The notes: a model not told the origin generated them from the sequence alone. A stretch of DNA of 64,000 bases from Gonatopus flavifemur (GCA_018340375.1 JAFFJZ010000016.1:3913372-3977371), one strand, 5' to 3'; counted from the first letter of the stretch, positions 43,849 to 55,976 are shown. Numbers and translations are program-made.

Positions 43849-45514
43849 CGGCGTTCCTATTTATTTTGCCCGGCTTATACACGACCCTATACTGATAGTC
43901 GGTGAGCTTGATGCGCCATCTCATGAGGCGAGAACTAGGTTCGGAGATCGAGTGTAACCACGCTGAAGGGTTATGATCAGTCACGACTGTAAATTCGCGC
44001 CCCCATAAGTAGGGCCGGAAGTGTTGCACTCCGAAAACAATCGCGAGGCACTCCTTCTCTATCGTAGAGTAGTTCAGCTCCGCGGCTTGGAGTACTCTGG
44101 AAGCATAGGCGATTGGGAGGTCTTGGCCCAGTTTGCCCTGACTAAGGATGGCGCCAATTGCTTCGATGGAGGCATCTATTGTCAAGATAAATGGCCTCTC
44201 AGAATCCGGGTATTGCAATATTGGCTGAGTGCACAGTACGTTTCGAAGATCCCCGAAGCTAGCTTGCTGCTCAGGCCCCCAAACGAACTCCACCGTCTGT
44301 TTAAGGAGGTTGGATAGAGGTTTTGCTCCCTTCGAGTAATCCTTGATAAAACGCCGATAGTAGCCCTTGAGGCCGAGAAATTGACGGATATTCGTCTGAG
44401 ATCGGGGTACAGGGAAATTCATGACCGCGTGTATCTTACTAGGGTCAGGCCGTACGTCTTCGCTAGTAATGACGTGACCTAAATAGACAACTTCACGTCT
44501 TAGGAATTGACACTTTTTCTTCTGTAGCATGAGTTGGGCTTGTGATAACCACTTCATTAGTCCCTCTACACGATTGTCATGCTCGTGGAGATCTTCGGCG
44601 AATATGACGATGTCCAGATATACAAAAAGTTCGACTCCTTGCAATCCCGTGAGGACACCGTCCATGAGACGCTGAAACGTAGCTGGGGTATTTTTCAGCC
44701 CGAAAGGCATTCGCACGTACTCATAGTGCCCGCGAGGAGTGGAGAAAGCGGTTTTGGGCCTATCTTCGGGTTCCATCTCAATTTGATGAAATCCGCCAGT
44801 CAAGTCAAAAACAGAGAAGTACTTGGCCTCTCCCAATTTGTCGAGAATATCGACGATGTTTGGGAGGGGGTACGCATCTCCAAATGTTTTCTCATTGAGT
44901 GCGCGGAAGTCTATCACCATGCGCCATCGTGGATTTCCCTGCGAGTCCGCCTTCTTGGGCACAATTCATAGGGGCGAGTTGTATGGCGAACTCGAAGGCT
45001 GAATCACTCCGTTGGCCAAGAGTTTTGTGACTTGATTTTCGATCTCTTGCTCATGTACACGAGGGTACCTATACTGGCGGGTGTGGATGGGCATCTGATC
45101 GGTAGTAGGGATATTATGTTTGGTGTACGATGTGGCTGGGAGCGGATCACCAGGCAGGTGGAATCGTACAGAATATTTCTCGAGAATTTTGTGGACGTGA
45201 TTGCGTTCCTCGGGGTTAAGGTGAGAAACGTCGATCATCTCCTTGACCTTCTTGACACGCTCAGAGGGAGACAGGGGAGAAGCTTCGCTGGAATTTTGAC
45301 TCACGGTATCGTAAGGGAATAATTCTTGGGGCGGAATGTCTATTTCCATGTCTCTCTCACTAGCGTTGATGGCGAGTACGTAGCAAACGCCACCGTGGTT
45401 TGTGACGGCTGCGTTCCCCAGGTACAGATGATGTTTTAAGTCTACTTTAGGGAGGTATCCCTCCATCAAGGAGCAATCCTTCAAAGGAACAGGGACGACT
45501 TGTCTTGTTCTCAC
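43838..45514 (-). pseudogene. Reverse transcriptase and RNase H of the env-bearing element
   Basis: Two segments of one frame separated by a stop (44966-44968, TGA where Trp is usual in SPYNSPLWIVPKK-type text). RT motifs: RMVIDFRALNEKT, YFSVFDLTGGFHQIEM, GLKNTPATFQRLMD. The catalytic box reads FVYLDIVIFAEDL: one Asp codon of YLDD is missing (44612-44614 is the remaining Asp). RNase H follows with LTIDASIEAIGAILSQ and EKECLAIVFGVQHFRPYLWG and VTDHNPSAWL. It ends at NRNADAL, where a small deletion shifts the frame into the integrase part. Confidence 0.9.
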
Positions 45515-45565
45515 CTTGATAGTCGAAACCCTGTTTGGCGGTAGGTTCCGAGGTGCTGAAGTGGT

Positions 45566-46012
45566 TTATTTCAATTCTTGGGTTGAGTGAACCAGGGCAT
45601 CGTCCTCGCTCACCGATTCATCATGGCAGCCCGTGAACGGGATAGGGCGAATGGGCCTACCCTGAGTCACTATCGCGTTGTGATGGAAGGAAATTTCGGC
45701 CTTCTCGTGCCGCAGATATTCCGAGCCTAGTATTCCATCGTACGGCAGAGAGAAATCCACGACATGGAAAGTTACGGGAGTGTCGAAAATATCGACTTGG
45801 GGCGTTCCTAACGTCGTAAGTTCGTCTGACGTGATTCCCGCAATGCGGAGGAGTGCATGCGTGTCCAGTAATACACGGGGCTGGAGGGCAAGAGCTTTGA
45901 TGAGATTCACTTCAGAGCCTGTATCAATCAGAAATCGTCCTCCGTCCGTTCCCAGTTGAGGACTACGCAAATGGATGCAGGGAGGGCTGTCTAGTGGTTT
46001 GGTCCACCACAC
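45566..46012 (-). pseudogene. Aspartic protease of the env-bearing element
   Basis: 148 codons in the same frame as RT. GGRFLIDTGSEVNLIKALAL carries an intact DTG, and PYDGILGSEYLR is the C-terminal G-I-L-G flap-proximal motif. A TAA at 45566-45568 separates it from RT, so the polyprotein is interrupted. The protease domain itself looks intact. Confidence 0.85.
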
Positions 46013-46019
46013 AAATCTT

Positions 46020-47295
46020 GGGCTCCGCTGAACCTTACGTTCCTCAGGCGCTGTTCCAACATTGGACTGCTCGATCGAGCGCCCGTCGATCGAGCTCCTT
46101 GGGAGTTCAAAAGAGTCTCCTTTCCGGAGGGGCCTACTTCTCTAGGGGCTCTTGGGCCCGGCGAAGGAGAGCGACTGGGATGAGGTCGTCGGTCTTTATG
46201 TGCAGAAGCGGAATGGCCCGGTTCTCCGCACTCCCAACAGCGAAATTCTTCGGTGGGGCGAGTGAGGATACCGCGTGGTGCACTGGAGGTTGGTTGTGGG
46301 GTTCCCGGTCGATCCAGCGACTTGTATGATTGACCATATTGGCCTTGGGGTCGAGGGGATGGTCCTGGGGAAGAACGTCCCGAGTCTCAAGGATGAGGAG
46401 ATGGGCTCCTAGTCTCGGCACGATAGACCACGGGGTCTCGACGGCGCTCCGACGGACCCAAGCCATAATTCCGACCATCATAACGATGAGGAGAAGGGGA
46501 GCGAGGCCTTTCATAATAGGAGACCGGAGGCCTATGATAGTCGAGCTCGGAGCGAGGTTCCGAATAACGGGACGAATGAAATTCGTGATCAGCCGCATAG
46601 TAAGAACGATGGGCTCTCTCGTTGTCCCTAGGCTCGTAGCGCTGAACTCCGCGAGAGCGCGCCCTACTTTGTAATCCGAACTCGATTTCCTTAGTGGTCT
46701 TCATCGCATCCTCCAGGGTTTGAGGCCTAGTAGGGGAAACGCGAGTCTCCAATTCATGCGGGAGCCCGTTCAAGAAGGATCTGAGAGCGGTGGTGTCCAG
46801 AATCCTCTTCGCGTCGACACCTGGGGCGTTGGCCCGACCCGCAGCCGGGAGATCGTCGCCAAGGTCTTTCAGCGCATTCAATGCCCCGCGCACTGAATGA
46901 TTTGTTCGGGCTGAATATCTAGACACGGTTTCGTCGTGGCGCATGCGTAGATTATTCAGCTCCGAATGAAAATAATCAAAGTCCCGATGTGGGGCAAATT
47001 CTGATTTGAGATGTTTGATTAAAAAGTTCGCGTTTTGGAACTCTAGGCCCGCCACACTCAAGCGCGCATCACCCATCAGTTTGGAAAGTACGCTCTTAAC
47101 GAAGGAGCGTTCGGATCCGGCGGGAATTTGGGAGTGGCCATTTTCCACATCTTGGACGAAATGGCTTCAAAGAAGATTTCGCCCATCGTGGAAAGGGATG
47201 TGCATGGAGGCCGATCTCACGCCCAGATATTCAGTCAGGGAACTAACGGCCCCCACAAGGGATTGATCTAAATCCTGGCCCTTGTTGTGAGCCAT
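46020..47295 (-). pseudogene. gag: Gag of the env-bearing element
   Basis: Minus-strand start ATG at 47295 (MAHNKGQDLDQSLVGAVSSL). An in-frame TGA occurs about 40 codons later, before the frame resumes and runs to 46387. Capsid-like text: ANFLIKHLKSEFAPHRDFDY, NNLRMRHDETVSRYSAR and FLNGLPHELETRV. A basic Arg/Ser/Tyr-rich tail follows. In another frame near 46205-46250 is CWECGEPGHSASAH, a zinc knuckle with His at the last position. The shift between the two frames near 46390 is another lesion. Confidence 0.82.
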
Positions 47296-49882
47296 ATCGG
47301 GCGAATGCTTTCTGAATTATAAGCAGAAAACACTCGTAGACACATGCATACAATAAAACAAAATCAAGTATAACATTTGGCGATCTTTCTGTACGAGCAG
47401 CGGGATTTGGCCCTGGCATCCTGGGAGTGTATACATAGGGTGGTATAAGCCACATGGCTTGCAAACGCCCATATTTTTTCCTCTTAGAATGGATTTCCCC
47501 CGTTTACGAGCACAGCTCGGGACGACCGTCCCGAACTCGATTCCTGAGGGGTATGTCGGTTCCACCAGGAAAAAGGGCGGCAGAGAGCCGATCTTTTGGA
47601 AAGGCTCCTCATGCGCCGAACCATTCAGCGGACATCTTATAGCTCAAGCTGAGACAACGTGGCCGGTCTGACAAACCCATGACAGGCTACCGTCACGGGC
47701 ATGCCGGCTGCTGCCACAGCGTGCTATGACGTGCGGTTCAGTACACATTGACAGGTTCGCCGTACACGCAGCGGGAGAATCCACTCAATTTAGTCATCGA
47801 CAAAACTTTTGATGAGAACCACTTCCGGAATACTGGGGGGTCGCCCAGTAATTTCGCCTCAAAAACCATGGAGCGTTAGCCCATGGAGATGGTGACCGAA
47901 ACCCAGCCGAGGCAAGTCGAGGAAAACTGAATCATGTGAGTCGATTCGTTTGAGAGGAGGTTCAATAACTTCGGTTTGATACGGTGAACCTTTGGTTTGA
48001 AGAGAATGAATCAAAAAGGAAAATTTTTCTTCTCTCAAATAAACTCACTCCCGAAACTTGCCCTCAACCAAATCTCGATGGCCCTTCTGGAAAAGAATCT
48101 ATATATGTATACATATGTATATATACAGACACGCACTAACCTACCGCAAAAAAGGATTGAAAACGTACTTCGTCTGACTAATACACGTAAAAATGGAATA
48201 TATTGAACATAACAGTTTATATTTTTCATGCTGTGTACAACATAAAGTGCATTTTCATGAATTCAGATGGACAATTTTGGTCATGTAATAACTGATGTGT
48301 ATATGTATATTCGAAGTTTCGTACGTACAAAACAGCTGAATTGTAGTTTGTGAATAAACTTTGTTCCTTACAGTGAAAAAAAGTAAACCATGTGATGCAC
48401 CATATGACATTAGATTTCGATGAATACACTAGGTGCTGAGATCAGTTCAGATAATTTTTATATTATTTTTTTAATAAATGGAAGTATACTGTGATGGTCG
48501 ATTGAGTATATTGAGAGTCAATATAAATGTCTCAGAAAATCAATAGATAATGGTTTCATGAAATATTTGATTTACCTTGATCTATGAAATATTCTTATTT
48601 CGTTAAATAGAAGTTTCTTTAACCGTTTGATATTATCTTCCCATAAGACTGATATTATCAATTCTGAATGAAAATGTATATATCATAACGATGTGAGGTA
48701 TAACGTTGATTCTATAATAATGAGAGAAAAAAACCCTATAAAACACTTATAAAAGAGGAAAACAATGATTTAATTTGTAGAGGATTCCTGTCTCATAAAA
48801 AAATTACAAGTAAATTAGATGGTTCTACTTCCTATATGCATCATTATTATGGAAATTATAGTTGTTTCATTCGAATATATTCTATTGAGTCGATTTTCCA
48901 ATATCAGTTGATCGTAGGCTTTGTTCATCGTTTTTCCTCCCATTTTTACGACTGATATGAATTTCATTATGCTTTTCAATGGAAACTATTCAACTACCGC
49001 AGTTCAAATTCGAAAATTCTTTTGTTCCAAGGAAAAAAAATTTTATATATAGTTGTTCCAATGTTGTACACACGTTGTGATGAATGGAACCAAAATTTTG
49101 CGGAAAGGTGACAGTGAATGAGAGATTGGGAACTTTTTGGAAACATTCGACCTATTTTTTTGTATTTTGATCACGAATGGCAAAAAAAACGTACATACAA
49201 GAACCTTGATTATTCTTTTGTAAGTAGCAACATCACGGGTTCGTTGGAAATCATTCAAGTTAATTTATACTTTCGTTTCCTTTCACGTATGCGTTATCAT
49301 CATTCATCAATTCATTATGTACAATTCGCGTTGAAATATATTTGTATCACTGCAATCACTTTTGTAACTTTGTTTGTTCTTTTCCATGAATCCGTATAAT
49401 GATTCATTGAAAACTTTCCAAGATATTTGAGCCGTAATTGTGTTTCATTCGAATTTATTGCCTCTTGAAGATAATTGATATCGATTGAGGAATTTCTTGT
49501 ATTTCCATATATTTATCAAAACAAATTCAAAACCTGAACGAATTCTGAAATGTTTCGTCAAAAGAATTGGAGGAACAATGAAGTCCTGTATCAACAAGTT
49601 ACGAAGAGATAAAATTGAAGTAGATGCATTATTTGTAACGCACGTATACAAAGTACATACAACGCATATGTATGGTTTCGAAATATTGGAGGCATTGTGT
49701 GGTAATAATGAAAAGACATGAAGCAACAATTCAGGAACACAAGACTACGGGGAGTGGAAATTTAGGGAAATCACTGATTTGAAAGGGAGTGGAGAAATCG
49801 CATCTCGGGTTATCGTAAGTTCCTTTTTACGATAACTCGAGGTTTCGCGATTTTGACGGTATTCCACCGCACGTCACCAGTT
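47296..49882 (-). other. Leader of the env-bearing element; AT-rich segment within
   Basis: Next to the LTR, the minus strand reads AACTGGTGACGTGCGG (49867-49882), where a primer-binding site is expected (TGGTGACGTG). 47296-47990 has the composition of the element. 47990-49740 is much more AT-rich, has no coding domain and is unusually long for a leader, so it may be an insertion whose ends I cannot define. A 93-codon plus-strand frame (49118-49399) has no recognisable family. Confidence 0.55.
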
Positions 49883-51289
49883 TGTTACGGAATGAGCGAG
49901 ACTTTTAATTTCCCGTCGAGCTCACCGCAACCTTTACTCCCTTTTGACGATTTATGAAATGTTCGCTTCATATTATCAATGTTCAAATGCATATAATGTT
50001 ATTCTTGTGTGTTTTGATAACGCAATTTCATCAATTCAATCAAATTCGTTTATCTGAAAGTGATTTATTTTATATTTCAATACAATTGACTTGAAATTGA
50101 TTACAATATCTGATTCACAATACTTCGTCATTTTGGATGATCTCTAAAGCAATAATGAGAATTATGTTTTGTTTTTCCTACAAGTAGAAAGGGGCTGAAT
50201 TCTCTGTTTTGAGTATAAAAAAATTTCTCGTGCAAACATTTTATAAAATGAAGATTAAACGGTTTAATATTAATTTGTTATCGTTTTCCTTGAGTGATTC
50301 GACGGGAGGAGGGAAATTCGGAGGGAAGGGGAAAAGATAGAGAGAGAAAAGCGTGATAAAAGAATAATCATGAAACTTACCGGTGGTTGAGTCTTGGTTA
50401 TTATAGAGTTGAGAGTCTTGGTTAGTATGAATTTGGAAATATTGTCCGGTGTACCCTTGGATTTCACTAGTCACTTTCACTACACTAAACAACAACAAAG
50501 AGGGGGAAACATTAGAAGATTTTACGCGTGTCGCGAAGAAAACTCTGCTTCCTCAATCTCTCCAGGAAAAACCCTGGAGACCGTTTGGACCCCAACACGC
50601 CAAAACAATAAAGATTCCACGGGTCGCATCTATCTCGCAAGCGGAAGGGCCCAGAATTCTCATACAAGAGCAATTCATCCCTTCATGACTTGGGAAATAG
50701 CTGCAAGTACACATTTCTTGTTCATTTATACAGGGGGAAACATAGACCCTTGTTGAAATCTTCTTCGGCGGTTGTGAACCATTGGTCACCGTGGCCCCCT
50801 GAAGAGAGAGAGCAAGAGAGTTCTAACGCGGAAAACTTACATCGCGGAAAACACACACGGTGGAGAGTTGAGCGGAGACTGACTGACAGGGCGTTGTCGA
50901 ACGACGATCTCGGGGCCTGAAGGGGGTGAAAAAAAATGATGGAATAAAGGTGGGAGGAATATTTTTCCCGGCGTAGTCAGCACTTCAACCCAACGTCGGA
51001 ATTCGAAGAAATCCGGTGTTGGGTTTCGGCGCCGATGAGTCCCGCACGTGCCTTATCGCTGTCGAGGACAGATTTTTGTGCTGGCCTCAACACCGACAAT
51101 GCACGTATGCGACCGGCCGAGAACAATGTAGGAGATTCATAAAAAGGAATGAGGAAATATTATTTGAAATCAGGTATACTCACAGGGAATACTATGGGAA
51201 ACTCTAAGGAGGTTTTCCGAGATCGCCTCTCGACAACCCTGTCAAAAAAAAGGTGTTGAGAGAAAAGGGTAAGGGAGAGAACAATGACG
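49883..51289 (-). repeat. 5' LTR of the env-bearing element, truncated
   Basis: TGTTACGG at 49883 corresponds to TGTCACGG at 36351, and the match runs to AACAATGACG (51289). The next ~129 bp present in the 3' LTR are missing, replaced by unrelated sequence. Confidence 0.88.
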
Positions 51290-52224
51290 GTATAGTACAC
51301 CCGCAACGTACGCAACGAAGAGTCGCACGCACACACGGATAATCGTGTATGCATGAGACTCCAAGCAGTAATACGTGAGAGTGTACGGTCGGAGAAGAAA
51401 AATATAAGTTTTATCCAAATCGGTTGAAGACTGGAAAATTCTTCTTTGGAATCTGTTCTTTTTTTAACCATGCCTTCCCCATGTCCATATTATCCGAATG
51501 TCTCGGAACTCTGAGTATATTTGATTCACGAGATGTTAGGTATATGATATAAATTGCAGGCACATTGGAATTGGGGGGGAATAGAAAAAAAGCGAATCAG
51601 GTTCCTTTTTGTCTGTCTATTTGTTTGTGTGTATGTAACCAATTTGCGAACGTGTATTTCTTTTGTTCGTATCATTCGATCGTGATGAAATTTTTACCAG
51701 AGTCATGTGCAGTGTTGATAGTGGTTCCATATAAGTTTCAACCTCATCGTTACAGAAGAACGGGAGGGATGAGGAGAAATTTTTTGAAAAATCGTGATTT
51801 TGTGAACCCGTATATCCCCGCTTCCTATTATCCGATTGCAACCAAACTCATACCACGTTCTGGTGATGATCCTATAGTGGCCCCATATGAGTGTCATTCT
51901 AATCGATTGAAAGCTGTGGAAAATCTTTGTTTCGCGATTCACATTATCTGACAATATTTTGAAAGCATGCCTCCCGCATGTCGGTATCATCCAAATGCCA
52001 TGAAACTTGTAGTATAATCAGTTTACGGGGGGTTTGTTGTATGGTGTGAATTCCAAACAAATCGGAATTGAAGGAAGAAAGTGGTAAGCACTGAGCTTCG
52101 AAACAAAATTTGGAAATTTCGTAAACATCGTTAACATGCGGATAACTTCCGTTTCCATCATCCAATTGCCATCAAATGTTCACCACAACTTTATGCAGTG
52201 TTGGTCGCAGTCCTATATAAATTT
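51290..52224. repeat. Diverged repeats of TGATGAAATTTTTACC...CATATAAGTTTCAACCT type
   Basis: Text near 51675-51755 (GCAGTGTTGATAGTGGTTCC, then TATAAGTTTCAACC) returns near 52165-52235 (GCAGTGTTGGTCGCAGTCC, then TATAAATTTTCAACC), and more weakly near 51835-51905. The start of the unit contains CTGTCTATTTGTTTGTGTGT. Apart from this I see no gene. Confidence 0.45.
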
Positions 52225-53950
52225 TCAACCTGATTCTCTAAGAAAAACGGTAGAGAGAAAGAAAACACGTATTTTTTTTTCAACATAAATGAGGAAGCCA
52301 TGTGCCAATCGGCAGAGTTTTTTTATTACCCGGTGCATTTTCTCTATCGCCTTTATGATAGAGACTGTATATTCTCCCGCATTATCGTTGTCAAAAAAAC
52401 TTAATTTCAAAAATCTATTTGACAAATCAATTTTCGCTCCATAGTGAGTTAGGGATTCTAATCCCAGTATTAACGGGAAAATTATTCTTCCCACTACATA
52501 ACAGAAATCAGTATATTTTTTTCCTCCCATTCCAAATTTGTATCATTTTTTCAACATCCAAATCTTTGTCGGCAAATGCCCCTACTGAATTAATGTTTTT
52601 GACTCGAATTTCCTTAACTTGATCATTCCCATTTTTCAGCTTGTCTACCAATTTTTTTGATATTGCTGAGATTTTTGCTCCGGTGTCTATTAAAGCCTGT
52701 TCCATGTATTGATTCATCTTAACCACCATCACGGCACTTGGTTCACTTTTTTCTGTTTTCGTTGAAGTATCCTTTTCTTCCTTTATCAAATTCTCCAATC
52801 TTACTGCAGAAATTCCAAAATCATCATTTCCTGTAACCCCAATTTCTTCTACTACTCCCATGTCTATATACTCATCAATCGCTATTTTCTTCTTTCTTAA
52901 TCATCGATATCATTTTTGTTTGATTTCTTGTTCTGACTCCGTCGTTTAGTATGTTTACTGATGTTTTCACTTCACTTTTATTCTTCACACTTCTTGATGT
53001 TATATTTTTTGTTCCCATGTTGTTTTTCGATATTATTGGGTTATGATGTGATTGTGCAGCCTCCTCTTTCTGTTCAAACTGTCTTTGTCCTAAATACTTT
53101 CCTATTCTAGGAAAAAATCCTATCGTTCGTTTTCCGTTGATGTTTGGTCTTTCAAAAAATTCATGTTGATCGTGAATTTCTTCTAATATTTCTGTGGCAT
53201 CATCCGGTGTACGAATTATTCCGGGGCGCAATTCCCCTGCAATGTCTATTGTGAAATGCCTTTTGACTGATCTGATAATCTCATGCGTCTCTATTGGCAT
53301 TGTTCTAAATTTTGTGCCTCCCGTGCTAGCCGAAGAAGATATTCTGACATTGTTTCTTCATTGTCTCTCTTATATTTTCCGGTTATCCGGTGAATAACTC
53401 CTCTCGGGAACAGGCGTGGGCCTCTCCAACCCAAAAAAATTCAAGAAATGCTCTTTTCGTATGAGTGTAATTTTGAAAATCATTCAACTCATACCAATTT
53501 TTTGCCTGTTCTCTTAGACATCGAGCAAACGAAAATTTTCTTTCAAAATCTGAAACGTTTTCGTATTTCAAAAGTTCTCCAAAGTTATTAATGAAACGTA
53601 CCGGATTCATTTCATCTTTTTTTCTTGAATATGTTATTTCCTTCAATATATTTATGATTCCGTTTTCTTTTTAACATCTGAATCGGTTAGATATACTCGT
53701 CTCCTCTGATCCTGCCCGTACCTCATTTTGATATCTCCGATTTCCTAATTGTTGTCTGCTTTCATCATCCTGTCTTTCTAAACTGATAGGTCTTTTTAGT
53801 TCACTTATGCGATGTTGCATTGATTGAACTTGGTTACCGATCATGTTGAATTGTGTATAAATATTTTGTTGAAAATTTCCAAACGTGTTCGCAATTCGAT
53901 TTTCCAATTGAATAGCCTCGATGTAATCTTCGTTATGTTATTTGTGCCTT
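52225..53950 (-). pseudogene. Gag-protease relic related to the 8-24 kb Gypsy element
   Basis: Minus-strand fragments in several frames: MENRIANTFGNFQQNIYTQF (53907 down), then FARCLREQAKNWYELNDF (about 53520), HFTIDIAGELRPGIIRTPDD (about 53240) and protease text ALIDTGAKISAISKKLVDKL (about 52690), ending TDFCYVVGRIIFPLILGLES. Each block aligns with 14690-16200. DTG is intact here, unlike the other copy. At least four frame changes make it non-coding. RT and LTRs are not present on either side. Confidence 0.85.
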
Positions 53951-54006
53951 CTGAAATGATTTTCTTCCAAAATGTATAATATTTCCATCATTTTAAATGG
54001 AAGGAA

Positions 54007-54113
54007 GTCTGGTATTTGCATGAAGCTCGTTTGGTAAATAACCTCCAAATCTTGATATATCCTCAATTCGGTATGGAGTCTAGGGTTTTAACATACAAAA
54101 TTTTTCTCCGCGT
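54007..54113. repeat. Half of a palindromic MITE (CTCCGCGTG end)
   Basis: GTCTGGTATTTGCATG at the left and AATTTTTCTCCGCGTG at the right resemble the right arm of 19626-19885 (AAGTCTGGTACTTT ... AATTTTTCTCCGTGTACA). The matching left arm is absent. Confidence 0.45.
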
Positions 54114-54640
54114 GAAAGAATATGAGGAGTTTTGAATATCTTGAACATTTATACAATACATATTCAATTATACAGGGTGGTGCAAAAGTCTGAATACACC
54201 CTAATAACTCCTGAACGGGTGAGGATAATGGGATGATTTTTTTTTGAATTCAACGAGAGAACAGAATCTACCATACTAAGAGGGTGAGAAGTCCTTAATC
54301 TTGGAGGGGGTGATGGGGGGGCAAAAATCTTGAATGAGGTGGGGAAGCTTGCGATAGCTCGTTTGATGGGGATTTTCAGCCCGAATACAGCCATTCCTTG
54401 TTTTTTGGAATCGGTCAATTTTTTCGTCGAATTATGACCACTTAAAGATTGTTTTGGGAGCAGTCAGAGCCGGTGTAAACCTTCCTAACTCTCCATCGGA
54501 TGGAGATCTTTGGATGTTATTTTTGATAATGGGGGGGGGGGGTGCATGATGTATCATTCTAGGGAAGTGGATCCCTGAAATCAATCGGGAATAATGAATA
54601 ACAATGGATCCATCAACAAATCAAGGTGAATAAGAAATAC

Positions 54641-55931
54641 GAGGGTGGATTGATAAGTTTCCGGCCTGACCAAGAAAAACAACGTTTTTAAGAATTTTTT
54701 TTATTTCATTTCTCAACATAATCTCCTCCAAGGCTGATACATTTCTCATAGCGGTGTTCTAGTCTAGTAATGCCATCTCTATAGACTGATTCGTCAAGCT
54801 CCTCAAAATACCCATTCACAGCTTCGATTACTTCTTCATTGTCCGCAAATCTCTTACCGCCAAGCCATTTTTTGAGGTTAGGAAACAGATAATAGTCACT
54901 CGGGGCTAGGTCTGGAGAGTAGGGAGGGTGCGGCATTAATTCAAACTTCAGATCGTTGATTTTAGCCATCGCAACGATTGACGTGTGCGCTGGTGCGTTA
55001 TCGTGATGAAACAAGATTTTTTTCTTCGCCAGATGAGGTCGTTTAATTTTCACTTTGTGGCTCAAACGTTGCAATAAGTCTGCGTAGTATTGACCAGTGA
55101 TAGTTTTACCCTTTTCAAGGTAATCAATGTATATAATACCTCTTGCATCCCAAAAAACAGTAGCCATAAACTTGTTCGCCGAAAAATTGTTTTTGCCTTC
55201 TTTGGAGTTGGTTCCCTGGTCCAATCCACTGTTTAGACTGTTCTTTGGTTTCAGGAGTGTAGTGGTGGACCCAAGTTTCGTCAACGGTTACGAATCGACG
55301 CAAAAATTCGCTTGGATTACGCTTATACAACGCCAAATTGGCGGTAGAAATGTTCTTTCGAATCAATTTTTGGTCGACTGTTAGCAAACGCGGCACTCAT
55401 CTTGCACAGAGCTTTTCCATATACAAATGTTGGTGCAAAATATTTTTTACACGTTCATATGACATCTTACAGGTCTCAGCTATCTCACGAACTTTTAATC
55501 TGCGATCTTTCAGCACTATTTGATGGATTTTTTCGATCATATCTGGAGTTGTGACCTCAATGGAGCGTCCTGAGCGAGGCTCATCAGAGGTGCTCACACG
55601 ACCCTTTTTAAACTCGGAAACCCACTGCTCAACGGTTGAATATGATGGGGAGGATGTCCCCAGTGTTGAGTCCATCTCTTCTTTAATTTCCTTCGGCGTT
55701 AACCCCTTCAAATAAAAGTATTTGATGACAGCACGATTTTCCAGCTTTTCCATTTTTACGAAAAACACAGAGGCGTCTTGATCAACATGCTCTCAAAACT
55801 AAACTAACATGGCGATCGGACTGAAACAATAGCTACAAGCTATCTAAGGATGGTACTATAGAACGCCACCTCAAGGTAGGCCTAGTGGCGCCATCTCTTG
55901 GTCAGGCCGGAAACTTATCAATCCACCCTCG
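54641..55931 (-). mobile_element. mariner element, copy 2
   Basis: Same termini as copy 1 (CGAGGGTGGATTGATAAG), 1291 bp, flanked by TA (54639-54640 and 55932-55933). Inserted in the left inverted repeat of the 3.6-kb element; the right inverted repeat shows the empty site (complement reads AAAAATAAGTGTAGAAGG). Confidence 0.93.
54706..55753 (-). pseudogene. mariner transposase (DD34D), broken, copy 2
   Basis: Starts at the ATG at 55753 ([17 protein letters not shown]) and ends GGDYVEK at 54706. It has the same in-frame TGA (after EKLCAR, about 55397-55399) and the same CCAGGGAACC frameshift as copy 1, plus a run of five T where copy 1 has six, which changes the frame again near 55185. FVTVDETWVHHY, HHDNAPAH and SPDLAPSD are all readable. 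It cannot make a full protein. Confidence 0.92.
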
Positions 55932-55976
55932 TAAGTGTAGAAGGATTGTACACATTACATAGCCCCTAGCCAAAGT

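Larger units (their letters stand above)
36351..51289 (-). mobile_element. Endogenous retrovirus-like Gypsy element with env
   Basis: Direct LTRs (36351-37887 and 49883-51289) enclose, on the minus strand, a leader, gag, protease, RT/RNase H, integrase and env. The primer site lies next to the right LTR and the polypurine tract next to the left LTR, both consistent with minus orientation. The right (5') LTR lacks its first ~129 bp, so the target duplication cannot be tested. Stops and frameshifts affect every gene. The gene order gag-pol-env and the F-type envelope are those of insect errantivirus-like elements. Confidence 0.92.
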
